64,000 nt of DNA, taken from NCBI RefSeq assembly GCF_001423525.1, contig NZ_LMOI01000001.1, forward strand, positions 310,001-374,000. Reading direction: 5' to 3'. Below the pieces are notes generated by a model. That model saw only the letters and a list, made by a program, of their open reading frames with translations, did no database searches and was not told the origin of the DNA. Below are positions 50,908 to 59,119 of the stretch, piece after piece (position 1 is the first letter of the stretch; the number at the start of each line of letters is the position of its first letter). Source of the stretch: Arthrobacter sp. Leaf137 (GTDB lineage Bacteria; Actinomycetota; Actinomycetes; Actinomycetales; Micrococcaceae). The position numbers and the translations under genes are program-made.

Positions 50908-51885
50908 TCAGCCCAGGGCCTGGGTGATGCGTTCGGCGTTGGCGCGCATCATGCCCAGGTAGGTGCCGGCGTCGGACCCCTCAGGGCCCAGGGATTCGGT
51001 GAACAGCGGGACCACGGCGATGTCCTCGCCGGCCTCGGCGGCCAGCACCTCGGCCAGCCGTGCGGGCTGCGACGAGTCGGCGAAGATGGCCCGTACCCCG
51101 GCGGACCGGATCTTGCCGGTGAGGTCGGCCAGGTCCGTGGGGCTGGGCGAAGCGAGCGTCGTGCCACTCGGGATCACGGCACCCACCACCTCGAAACCGA
51201 AGCGGTTGGCCAGGTAGCCGAACACGTGGTGGTTGGTGATGAGTTTCCGCTGGCCGGGGCCGATGCCGGCGAACCCGGCCTCCATGGCCGCCTCCAGTTC
51301 CTGCAGTTGCCCGGTGTAGGTGGCCGCCTGCGAGCGCACGGCGCCGGCGTCGGCGCCGCCCACGTGCTCACTCACTGCCGCGGCGATGGCCTCCGCGGCC
51401 GTGGCCACGCGGGAGGGGTCGGTCCAGAAGTGCGGGTCCGGAGCACCCTGTCCGGACTGGGTGAAGGAGAGGGGCCCGACGGCGTCCAGCACCGGCAACG
51501 CCGGCACACCTTCGGCCTCGGCTGCTTTCACATGGTTGAGGACGTTCTCTTCGAGGCCGCCGCCGTTGTGGATGATGAGGGCAGCGTTTTCGATGCCGGC
51601 GGCCTGCCGGGCCGAGATGCCGAACGAGTGCGGGTCGGCGTTGGCAGCCATGAGGACCACCACATCGGCCTGCTCCCCCACCACGTTGCGGGTGATGTCG
51701 CCCAGGATGTTGGTGGTTACCACCACCGTGGGGCGGTCCGCGGCAGCGGCCGAGCATCCGCCCAGCGCAAACCCCAGGCCTAGGCCCAGCACCAGCAGCG
51801 CGCCCAGCCGGGCCGGCCAGCCTGCTTTCCCGGCACGGTTCCGCACTGCAGCCCGGTCCCGCCGCGTGGCCAGGCCGCGCCTCAC
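50908..51885 (-). CDS. aztC: Zinc ABC transporter substrate-binding protein
   Basis: A 325-aa cluster A-I metal-binding protein of the ZnuA/AztC group. After a long basic N-terminus, the hydrophobic signal ends at LGGC, a likely lipobox, near residue 44. Metal ligands are His in ADPHSF, His in DPHFWTDP, His in TNHHVFGYLA and Asp in IFADSS, the usual 3-His/1-Asp set. The His-rich loop of ZnuA is absent, as in AztC, which instead uses a partner AztD. Its GTG start overlaps the AztD2 stop (GTGA). It belongs to the membrane, facing outward. Confidence 0.92.
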   Translation of the reverse strand: MRRGLATRRDRAAVRNRAGKAGWPARLGALLVLGLGLGFALGGCSAAAADRPTVVVTTNILGDITRNVVGEQADVVVLMAANADPHSFGISARQAAGIENAALIIHNGGGLEENVLNHVKAAEAEGVPALPVLDAVGPLSFTQSGQGAPDPHFWTDPSRVATAAEAIAAAVSEHVGGADAGAVRSQAATYTGQLQELEAAMEAGFAGIGPGQRKLITNHHVFGYLANRFGFEVVGAVIPSGTTLASPSPTDLADLTGKIRSAGVRAIFADSSQPARLAEVLAAEAGEDIAVVPLFTESLGPEGSDAGTYLGMMRANAERITQALG

Positions 51886-53099
51886 AGTCCGGTCTCCAGC
51901 ACAATGTCGGCAGCAGGAACGTCGAAGCTCCGTGCCACCCGCAGCCCGTCCGCGTAGTCGATCTCGTGAACCGCGGAGCCTGCGGGGTCGCTCACGTAGG
52001 CCCGCGAGGTGTCCACCAGGATCCGCGGAGCAGCGCTTCCCGGGGTGGAGGCCGCAAGCAGCGGAACCTGTGCATCAACGGCCCCGGTTGCAGGGTTCAG
52101 GGTCAACAGTGCTCCATCGGCAGCAACGGCCAGTACCCGGCGTCCGTCGCCCACCGCGGAAGCGGCAACCACCGGAGCCGGTGTGGGCAGGAACGTCCAC
52201 TTCCGCTTGGCGGCATCGAGGTGCCACACCCCGGCGTCGCCGGCCGGCCCGGCCAGTTCATTGGACCCGGGGCGGTGGTCCAGGTGTGCGGCCGGCGGGC
52301 GGCCCGCGGCGCCGTCGGGATACGGAATCTTCTCCGCGCTGAAGGTGCCGGCATCCTCAGTGACCAGCAGCGCCCCGTCCGAGCATCCGAACACGATGCC
52401 CGCCCGGGTGGCGGCGTGTCCGGCCAGGCCCGGGCAGTCCTGCCGGCCGAGCACCGCCGAATCGCCGGCGTCACGCACTTCAACACCATCGGCGGCAGCG
52501 GCACCGGCTGCCACGGACGCCAGGAAGTGGCCCCGGTAAGGCACCACCACGCCGGTGTGCGGGGAGGTGGTGATCCGGGCCGACTCCGCCAGGTTGCCGG
52601 CGTCGAGATCCTTGTGGCGGTACACGGCCGCGTACCCGCCGGACTCCGAAAACACTGCAATGGACGTGCCGTCGCCGGCCACTGCGCCCGCGTCCGGAAC
52701 CTGGAGCAGGCCCACGGACCCGGGCTCGGCGCTGTAGTAATGCTTGTGCTCGCCATGGTCAACGGTCCAGGCGCCGGTATCGAAAACCTCCACCCCGGCG
52801 CCCGTGCCCATCAGGGCGTACCGGCCATCGCGGTAGGCGGCGGTGACCGGACCGTCGGTGCCGGCGGCGGACGTCGCGCCGGTGAGGAGCGAAAGCAGCT
52901 GCCCCTTCCCCGTGGCTGAGTTGACGGTGAGCAGGCCGGTTTGTGGTTCGGAGTTCTCCTGCGCCCCGGCGATGTAGCCGTGCGGTTCAGCGGTTTCCGG
53001 CGCTGAGGCCGCGTCCGGGCCGGGCGCGGCGCAGGCGGACAGCAGCAGGGGCAGGCCGAGCAGGAGGGCGGCGGTTCTAGGCGTAGTGGTGCGGGGCAC
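51882..53099 (-). CDS. aztD: AztD-type zinc metallochaperone lipoprotein, copy 2
   Basis: A 405-aa lipoprotein paralogue of the protein at 49629. The lipobox is LSAC, followed by a short spacer. The beta-propeller fold is similar (YRDGRYALMGTGAGVEVFDTG, AYVSDPAGSAVHEIDYADG, in pieces). His-rich turns include DHGEHKHYYS and SPHTGVVVPYRGHF. I chose GTG 53099, preceded by AAGGA; the frame is open upstream but overlaps aztB and is Pro-rich. It overlaps the aztB end by 23 bases and its stop overlaps the aztC start by four. Two AztD copies in one locus are unusual. Confidence 0.85.
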   Translation of the reverse strand: MPRTTTPRTAALLLGLPLLLSACAAPGPDAASAPETAEPHGYIAGAQENSEPQTGLLTVNSATGKGQLLSLLTGATSAAGTDGPVTAAYRDGRYALMGTGAGVEVFDTGAWTVDHGEHKHYYSAEPGSVGLLQVPDAGAVAGDGTSIAVFSESGGYAAVYRHKDLDAGNLAESARITTSPHTGVVVPYRGHFLASVAAGAAAADGVEVRDAGDSAVLGRQDCPGLAGHAATRAGIVFGCSDGALLVTEDAGTFSAEKIPYPDGAAGRPPAAHLDHRPGSNELAGPAGDAGVWHLDAAKRKWTFLPTPAPVVAASAVGDGRRVLAVAADGALLTLNPATGAVDAQVPLLAASTPGSAAPRILVDTSRAYVSDPAGSAVHEIDYADGLRVARSFDVPAADIVLETGL

Positions 53100-53994
53100 G
53101 GGTTTCCTTTTCCGGGAGTGGGGCGGGGACGACGACGGCGGCGGCGGCCAGCGCGCCGGGGCGCGGCTTGGTGCCGCGGGTGGCGGAGTGGCAGAGGGCT
53201 GAGGCGAAGTAGGACAGGGCGGCGACCAGGGCGATGGTTGCGCCGGCGGCAGTGGACGCGTACCAGGAGATCCAGAGTCCGGCCACCACGCTGGAGACAC
53301 CGATGAGCGCACCGAGGGCCATCACCGTCCCCACCGACCGTGCCCACACCAGCGCCGCCGCGGGAGGGGCGATCAGCAGCCCGAACACCAGGAGCGTCCC
53401 CACCACCTGGAAGGAGGCAGCCACGGCAACGGTGACCATGCCCAGCAGTACGGCATGCGTGAGCCGGGGCCGCAGCCCCAGGCTTGCCGCCTTCTGCGGA
53501 TGGAACGTGGCCGCCGCCAGCGCGCGGTGAAAGAAGGCGGCCACCCCCAGCACCAGGCAGCCGACGACGGCGAGCAGCGCCACGTCCTCCATGCCCACTG
53601 CCAGCACATCCCCAAAGAGCGTGGCGGTAAGGTCCACGGCGAACGAGCCGGAGGCGGACACGATGATCACGCCCAGCGAGAGCATCGCCACGAAGAGTAG
53701 TCCGATGGCGGTGTCCTGGGAGACGCGCCGGTTCCGGGTGATCGCGGAGACGCCGGCCGCCGTGGCCGCAGCGCTGAGCGCGGCACCCAGGAGGAGGTTG
53801 CCGCCCAGCAGGGATGCAATGGCAATTCCGGGGAGCAGCCCGTGGGACATGGCGTCGCCGAGGAAGGCCATGCCGCGCACCACCACCCACGTGCCCACCA
53901 CGGCGCAGACCACAGCCACCAGGCTGCCGGCCAGGACGGCGCGCTGCACGAAGGAGGCGCCCAGGGGTTCAAGTATCCATTCCATCGCCGCCAC
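53077..53994 (-). CDS. aztB: Zinc ABC transporter permease
   Basis: A 305-aa membrane permease of the ZnuB/AztB (cluster 9) type with about eight helices. Family motifs are VVRGMAFLGDAMSHGLLPG near the start and LLIAPPAAALVWARS in the last third. It is the first gene of the leftward operon aztB-aztD2-aztC-aztD1. The start is GTG 53994 or ATG 53985; neither has a good ribosome site, so the leader may be very short. It is divergent from aztA, and the shared 38-base spacer holds a Zur-like AT-rich palindrome. Confidence 0.9.
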   Translation of the reverse strand: MAAMEWILEPLGASFVQRAVLAGSLVAVVCAVVGTWVVVRGMAFLGDAMSHGLLPGIAIASLLGGNLLLGAALSAAATAAGVSAITRNRRVSQDTAIGLLFVAMLSLGVIIVSASGSFAVDLTATLFGDVLAVGMEDVALLAVVGCLVLGVAAFFHRALAAATFHPQKAASLGLRPRLTHAVLLGMVTVAVAASFQVVGTLLVFGLLIAPPAAALVWARSVGTVMALGALIGVSSVVAGLWISWYASTAAGATIALVAALSYFASALCHSATRGTKPRPGALAAAAVVVPAPLPEKETRAPHHYA

Positions 53995-54000
53995 TGTATC

Positions 54001-54021
54001 TTAATAAGAATCATTATCAAT
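54001..54021. promoter_or_regulatory. Zur-like operator in the aztB/aztA divergent promoter
   Basis: The AT-rich imperfect palindrome around ATAAGAATCATTAT in an otherwise GC-rich region resembles Zur boxes (core AATCATT). It sits between the divergent zinc-transport genes, where zinc-bound Zur repressor would be expected to shut both off when zinc is plentiful. No zur gene is in the window. Confidence 0.65.
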
Positions 54022-54032
54022 AAAGGAGCAGT

Positions 54033-54665
54033 ATGGATGCCATCAGGTTCAGCAACGTGGGGTACGCCTATCCGGACCGGCCGGTGGTGTGGGGCGTCTT
54101 CCTGGCGTTCGCGCCGGGGACACATGCCGTCCTGACCGGGCGCAATGGCTCCGGAAAGTCCACACTGCTGGCCATGGCTGCCGGGATCCTGGCTCCGGAC
54201 AGCGGCACCGTCACCACCCAGGCCCGGCCCGCGTACGTCATCCAGCACATCGAGGCGCCGGACACCATGCCCTGCACGGTGCGCCAGGCGGTGGAAATGG
54301 GGCGTTGGCCGCACCACCGGGGACGCCCGCTCCGGGCCGCAGACCGCCAGGTGGTGATGGACAGCATGGAGCGGATGGGGATCGCGGAGCTTGCCGGACG
54401 GCAGTTGCGCGAGCTTTCCGGCGGACAGCGGCAGCGCACGCTGATTGCCCAAGGGCTGGCGCAGGAATCCCCCATCCTCCTGCTCGATGAACCCACGGCG
54501 GGACTGGATGCCGAGGCGCACCGGCTGATCAGGGCCGCCGTCAGCGATGAGCTGCGGCGCGGCACCACGGTCCTGGAGGCCAGCCATGACGCGGCGGACA
54601 TCAGCCGGGCCGGCCGGGTCATCCGGCTGGAGGGCGGACGGGCAACCGAAACCACTATCCTGTGA
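54033..54665 (+). CDS. aztA: Zinc ABC transporter ATP-binding protein
   Basis: A 210-aa ATPase. Walker A is TGRNGSGKST (about residue 35), the Q-loop is VIQHIEAPDTMPC, the signature is ELSGGQRQR, Walker B is ILLLDEPTAGLD and the switch His is EASHDAADISRA. It is shorter than usual because the C-terminal helical end is trimmed. It lies divergently from aztB and would assemble with AztB and AztC. The start has AAAGGAG at good spacing. It is the only gene of the transporter on this strand. Confidence 0.92.
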   Translation: MDAIRFSNVGYAYPDRPVVWGVFLAFAPGTHAVLTGRNGSGKSTLLAMAAGILAPDSGTVTTQARPAYVIQHIEAPDTMPCTVRQAVEMGRWPHHRGRPLRAADRQVVMDSMERMGIAELAGRQLRELSGGQRQRTLIAQGLAQESPILLLDEPTAGLDAEAHRLIRAAVSDELRRGTTVLEASHDAADISRAGRVIRLEGGRATETTIL

Positions 54666-54670
54666 ATTTT

Positions 54671-54708
54671 TGTCATACAGATGACAAGCCGTGATGCGTT
54701 TATGTCAT
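54671..54708 (+). promoter_or_regulatory. TGTCAT inverted repeat upstream of the surface module
   Basis: TGTCAT-ACAG-ATGACA (54671-54686) is a perfect 6-bp inverted repeat, and a further TGTCATAA follows at 54703. It lies between aztA and the exported-protein gene at 54838. A separate hairpin CCGGCAAA/TTTGCCGG is at 54767-54794. Both may belong to the promoter and leader of the exported-protein operon. Confidence 0.35.
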
Positions 54709-54837
54709 AAGTGCGTAGATTTATCCTTCGGTCCTTTGTAGTCTGGTCCTGTCAGTGCTTGGGGGGCCGGCAAAATCAGGGATGAATTTGCCGGGCGGAC
54801 CGGGCAGGAAACTCGGTCAAAGGCAAGGTCCCAGCGC

Positions 54838-55464
54838 ATGAAAACTCCGTCCGCACGCGTCCGTAAACTCGTAATGTTCGCCTCCGCCCCCGTCGCCATC
54901 CTGATCGCAGGAGGCATGGTGTGGCAGGGTTCCCAGGCGGCCTTCAACGCCACCACCCGCAACGCCGGCAGCTCGTGGAGCACCGGCAGCGTCACCCTCA
55001 CCGACGATGACAACGGCGCCGCGGCATTCACCGTGGAAAACATCGTTCCCGGCCAGACGGGCCAGAAGTGCATCGTAGTGACTTCCCGGTCCAACGTCCC
55101 CGGCGAGGTCCGCGCCTACACGCAGAACCTGGTCACCTCCAAGGGCCTGGAAAACCGCATCTACTTCGACCTGGAGCAGGGCACCGGCGGCTCGTTCAAC
55201 GACTGCACCGGTTTTACCCCCACCGCCAACCAGGTGCCGGAACTTCCGCTGTCCCAGCTGGCAACGGTGAACCGGGACTTCGCCACCGGCGGCGCCCCCT
55301 GGGACACGTCCGGAACGCCCGGCGAAAACCAGAGCTACCGCGGCACGTGGCGCTTCGACACCACCGGCATGTCCCAGGATGAGGTCAACGCCCTCCAGGG
55401 TGCCCGGGTCAGCATCGACCTGGTGTGGGAGCTGCAGTCTGACAACGCCCCCACCACCCCGTAG
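54838..55464 (+). CDS. SipW-type exported protein, partner of the fusion signal peptidase
   Basis: A 208-aa protein. A hydrophobic signal helix (about 11-33) leads to the junction QAAFNATTRNAGSSW, which recurs almost word for word inside the downstream fused signal peptidase (SAAFTATTANAANSF). The mature part of about 165 residues is beta-rich and acidic with three cysteines (near residues 78, 122 and none in tandem). Its end is plain with no cell-wall anchor. The gene ends 25 bases before the fusion gene, so both are one operon. The role is probably a secreted or surface subunit processed by the adjacent protease (inference). Confidence 0.75.
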   Translation: MKTPSARVRKLVMFASAPVAILIAGGMVWQGSQAAFNATTRNAGSSWSTGSVTLTDDDNGAAAFTVENIVPGQTGQKCIVVTSRSNVPGEVRAYTQNLVTSKGLENRIYFDLEQGTGGSFNDCTGFTPTANQVPELPLSQLATVNRDFATGGAPWDTSGTPGENQSYRGTWRFDTTGMSQDEVNALQGARVSIDLVWELQSDNAPTTP

Positions 55465-55488
55465 TCCGGGCCCGGCAACAGCATCGCG

Positions 55489-57978
55489 GTGAAGCGGGAG
55501 AGGCCCGGGTCTTCCCCGGGTCCCTCCCGGGCAAGTGCAGTGTTTTCGGCGGACGGCTGGGGGATCTTCCTGGCCTCAGTGGCATCCCGGCTGTATCTGG
55601 GCATCCTGCTGAGCCTTGCCCTTTTTGCGGTGCTGCCGGCCCTGTTCGGCTGGCATGGCACCGTGGTGCAAAGCGGTTCGATGGAACCGCACATCTCCCC
55701 CGGCGACGTGGTGCTCGCCTCGGACCTGGACCCGGCACAGCCGGTGCCTCTGGGCCGCGTGGTGCAGTTCCGCAGCCCGGCCTCGGCCGAACCGAGCGGC
55801 GTTGAGAAGACCCGGCTGCACCGCATCGTCACGGCAAATGACGACGGAACCTACGTCACGGCCGGCGACGCCAACGCGGATGTGGACAGCACTCCCCTGA
55901 CCCGCGAACAGATCACCGGGCAGGCTCGCCTGCTGGTGCCCGGCGTCGGCCTTCCCGGCCTGTGGCTGGGCAGCGGCAATTTCCCGCCGCTGGCGCTGTG
56001 GTCCGTGATCACGCTCGCGGCCGTGGTAGCCGCGGTCTTCGGCGGCGGCACCCGCGGTCGGGATCCCGGCCGGGGCACGGGCGGACCCGCGGAACCGGAC
56101 GGGGACGGCGACGCCGGTGGCGGAGACGACGGCGCTCAGCCCGAAACGGACGACGACGGGCCCTCCCCCGCCGCGAAGGCCGGCACCGCCGTCGGGATCA
56201 TCGCAGCCCTTTCCGTAGTGGTGGTGCTGGGCGCCAGCGTCTTCTCGTCAGCGGCGTTCACCGCCACAACGGCCAACGCTGCCAACTCGTTCGCTACCGC
56301 CGCGGACTGGTCGCCGCCCTCGGTCACCCTCGGGAACCCCGGCCCCACTGTCCGCGGCACCGTGGTCCTCACGGCCGACGCCGCGGACCCCGAATCCGGC
56401 ATCCGCACCGTCGCCATCCAGTACGCGGCCGCCGGCAGCAGCACGTGGACCACCCTCTGCACCCCTGCCTCGGCGCCCTTCTCCTGTGCCTGGAACACGG
56501 CCACGCTGCCGGACGGCCAGTACAGCCTGCGGGCCATGGCCACGGACAACTCCGGCCTGAGCGCTGCCACCCAACCCATCAGCACCGCCGTAGCCAACGC
56601 CTTCTCGGTGGTCCTCAACGATCCCGGCGAGGTGGTCCGCGGAACCACGCCCCTCACAGCCGCCGTCAACAACCCGGGCGCCGGCCTGTACACCGTCCGC
56701 CTTGAATACTCCGCGGCAGGGGCCAACAAGTGGAGCACCCTCTGCCTGAACCTCCTGTCCCCGTACAACTGCGCCTGGACCACCACCATGTTCGCCAACG
56801 GCTCCTACGATCTGCGCGCCGTGGCCGTCTCCGGCCTGACCACCACGTATTCCGCCACGGTGGCGGACGTCCTGGTGGACAACGCGGCACCGTCCGTTAC
56901 GCTGACGGACCCGGGTGCCACCATCCACGGCACCGCCACCTTCGCGGCGACGGCGTCGGACGCCGATTCGGGTGTGGCGCAGGTGCAGTGGCAGTACCAG
57001 CGCGCGGGCACCAGCACGTGGGTTGCGATGTGCGCGGTGACTGACATTCCCTTCTCCTGCCGGTTCGATACCACCGCCCTGGCCAACGGCACCTACAACT
57101 TCAGGGCCGTAGCCACGGACGCCGCCGGCAACAGCACCGTTTCCGCTGTCGCCTCCAACCGGACCGTGGACAATACCGTGGCGTCCGTGTCCATGGAAGA
57201 CCCCGGCGAGTACCTCACCGGGACCGTCCCCCTGACGGCATCGGCCAGCTCGCCGGCCGGCATTACCAGTGTGCGGATCCAGTCGGCGCCGGCCGGAACC
57301 GGCACCTGGACCACCCGGTGCACCGTCGCCGCCAGCCCCTACACCTGCGGGTGGAACACCACGGCGGTGGCGGACGGGCTGTACGATTTCCGCGCCATCC
57401 TGCTCGAGCCCTCCGGCAGGGAGGCCACCTCCGCCACCATGGCATCCCGCCGGGTGGACAACAGCCCGCTGCGCGGCGCCGACGTCCAGGCAGTCAACGG
57501 CACGGGCACCGCGGGGCGCTTGGATGCCGGTGACGTGCTCACGTTCACCTACAGCCAGCAGGTCACCCTGGGCTCGGTCACAGCAGGTTGGAACGGCTCC
57601 GCCCTCCCCGTGACCGTCCGCCTCCGCGACGGCAACCTGCTGGGGCTGGGCAACAGCGCGGACACCGTGGACATCCAGCGCACCGGCGGAACCGTGAACC
57701 TCGGGACCCTGAACACCAAGGGCAATTTCATCAAGAACCGCAAGACCGCCACGTTCAACGCCACCATGGCCGCCACAACGGTCACTGTGGGCGGTGTCCC
57801 CCGGACCGTGGTAACCGTGACGCTGGGCACGGTGGCCGGCGGCGCGTCCTCGCTGCGCACCTACGCCACGCCTGCCGCCATGGTGTGGAGCCCGACGGCG
57901 GCCGTCACCTCACCGGCCGGCGTCGCGTCCTCCACGGCGCCCGCAACAGAGACGGGCGCGCTGGACCGGGACTTCTAG
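55489..57978 (+). CDS. Signal peptidase I fused to exported Ig-repeat protein
   Basis: An 829-aa chain. Residues 1-180 are a SipW-type (Ser-His) signal peptidase with a helix at 36-55, catalytic Ser64 in QSGSMEP, His111 in RLHRIVT and a second helix at 168-184. A Gly/Asp-rich cytosolic linker follows (185-230). A third helix (231-254) then leads to SSAAFTATTANAAN, a SipW-type cleavage site like that of the upstream protein. After it come four Ig-like repeats of about 95 residues (276-655), each with VTL/VVL-DPG at the start and a CTxA...C pair. A tail of about 170 residues has no anchor. Substrate and protease seem fused, so self-release of the repeat part is possible. Start GTG 55489. Confidence 0.88.
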   Translation: MKRERPGSSPGPSRASAVFSADGWGIFLASVASRLYLGILLSLALFAVLPALFGWHGTVVQSGSMEPHISPGDVVLASDLDPAQPVPLGRVVQFRSPASAEPSGVEKTRLHRIVTANDDGTYVTAGDANADVDSTPLTREQITGQARLLVPGVGLPGLWLGSGNFPPLALWSVITLAAVVAAVFGGGTRGRDPGRGTGGPAEPDGDGDAGGGDDGAQPETDDDGPSPAAKAGTAVGIIAALSVVVVLGASVFSSAAFTATTANAANSFATAADWSPPSVTLGNPGPTVRGTVVLTADAADPESGIRTVAIQYAAAGSSTWTTLCTPASAPFSCAWNTATLPDGQYSLRAMATDNSGLSAATQPISTAVANAFSVVLNDPGEVVRGTTPLTAAVNNPGAGLYTVRLEYSAAGANKWSTLCLNLLSPYNCAWTTTMFANGSYDLRAVAVSGLTTTYSATVADVLVDNAAPSVTLTDPGATIHGTATFAATASDADSGVAQVQWQYQRAGTSTWVAMCAVTDIPFSCRFDTTALANGTYNFRAVATDAAGNSTVSAVASNRTVDNTVASVSMEDPGEYLTGTVPLTASASSPAGITSVRIQSAPAGTGTWTTRCTVAASPYTCGWNTTAVADGLYDFRAILLEPSGREATSATMASRRVDNSPLRGADVQAVNGTGTAGRLDAGDVLTFTYSQQVTLGSVTAGWNGSALPVTVRLRDGNLLGLGNSADTVDIQRTGGTVNLGTLNTKGNFIKNRKTATFNATMAATTVTVGGVPRTVVTVTLGTVAGGASSLRTYATPAAMVWSPTAAVTSPAGVASSTAPATETGALDRDF

Positions 57979-57991
57979 CAGCCTCACGGGT

Positions 57992-58396
57992 TTACACGAA
58001 TGCACCGGTATGCAGCGCCTGCAGGTGGTCGATGGTCCGCATCGCGCACCGGGTGACCGGCGTGTAGAAATCCACGGCCAGCTTGGGCAGCCTGATGGTT
58101 TCCGCCTCGTAAGCAGGTCCCCGGAGTTCCTCCTCCAGGTCCAGCATCAGGCCCGCCAGGCGCTCCGCGCCCACCATCTGGCTGGAGACCTTCAACGCCC
58201 CGGCCGCCTCAAGGGCGCCAGCCGGGTCTGCAGTGGACAGGGCGAGCCGGAGCCGATCCACCCTGCGCGGCAGGCCCGCAATGAAGTCGGCCACGAAGAC
58301 CTGCCGGCAGCCGTCGCCCTGCTCACGCTCCAGCCCCAGTTCAAGGAGGAATGCCTTGTCCACGACAGGAGGCTCAGGGGTTGCGGGGATTCTCAT
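57992..58396 (-). CDS. Hpt-like domain protein lacking the phospho-acceptor histidine
   Basis: A 134-aa protein with a four-helix Hpt-type layout (about 35-115): FVADFIAGLPRRVDRLRLAL, then a helix EAAGALKVSSQMVGAERLAGL and a final helix LDLEEEL, read in pieces. The Hpt consensus xHxLKGSSxxxGAxxL is met except that the histidine position is Gly (AAGALKVSS), so it cannot carry phosphate at that site. It may bind a receiver domain without phosphotransfer. I chose ATG 58396; a GTG at 58426 is also possible. It is convergent with the Ig-repeat gene. Confidence 0.65.
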   Translation of the reverse strand: MRIPATPEPPVVDKAFLLELGLEREQGDGCRQVFVADFIAGLPRRVDRLRLALSTADPAGALEAAGALKVSSQMVGAERLAGLMLDLEEELRGPAYEAETIRLPKLAVDFYTPVTRCAMRTIDHLQALHTGAFV

Positions 58397-58543
58397 GTCC
58401 GTCCTTCCGGGCTGCGGTGCCACCACTTTCCAGCAGGCTAACCACTGCTGATTGGGGTTAGCTTGGCGGCAGAACGGCCCGTCCGGTGAGCTTCAAGGAG
58501 GCCAAAGGTTCCTCCAAGGTGCCGGCCCCTTGGGCGGGAGCTG

Positions 58544-59119
58544 CTATGTCCGGCCGGTCAGCAGGGTTCCCTGGACGGCGGTGAGCGGCACTGCGCCGTA
58601 GTCCCGGGAATCAATGGACACGCCCCTGTTGTCGCCCAGCACGAAAATGCTGCCGGCAGGAACCGTTACGGGGCCAAAGTAGGTGGCGTCAATGCGGCTG
58701 TGGTCGATGAACGGTTCGTCAACGTGCAAGCCGTCCACAAAGAGTTCGGCGTCCCGGATGGCCACGCTTTGACCCGCCACGGCAATGACCCGCTTGATGG
58801 CCACATGGCCGTCCTCCGGGCTGGTGAAAGCCACCACCACGCCGCGGCCCACCGTGCCTGACGCCGCCGGCTTGTACATCAGCACCACCGAACCCTGGGC
58901 GATGGCGGGTTCCATGCTGTCCGATGAAACCGTGAAGGGCTCCACGAGCCAGGCCCGGGCGCCGAGCAGTGCCAGCGCCGGTACCAACGCCAGGATGAGG
59001 CGGCGCGGAACGCGCCGGCCTGTCCCCTGCTGACGGGACGACGGGCGGCGGCCGGGGTTTTCGCCCCCGCCGCCGCCCGTCGTCGTACGTTGTGTGGTCA
59101 ATCCGTTTCGTCGTCCCAC
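58544..59119 (-). CDS. lepB: Signal peptidase I (canonical Ser-Lys type)
   Basis: A 191-aa protease that removes signal peptides from exported proteins at the outer membrane face. After a basic Gly/Arg-rich N-terminus comes one anchor helix (about 40-56), box B SSDSMEP with the catalytic Ser, box D AIKRVIAVAG with the catalytic Lys, and box E GDNRGVSIDSRDYG. It is the bacterial Lys-type, unlike the two other signal peptidases in this window. The start is unclear: GTG 59119 or TTG 59101, the latter overlapping the oxidase stop as TTGA. It is probably translationally coupled to the oxidase. Confidence 0.9.
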   Translation of the reverse strand: MGRRNGLTTQRTTTGGGGGENPGRRPSSRQQGTGRRVPRRLILALVPALALLGARAWLVEPFTVSSDSMEPAIAQGSVVLMYKPAASGTVGRGVVVAFTSPEDGHVAIKRVIAVAGQSVAIRDAELFVDGLHVDEPFIDHSRIDATYFGPVTVPAGSIFVLGDNRGVSIDSRDYGAVPLTAVQGTLLTGRT

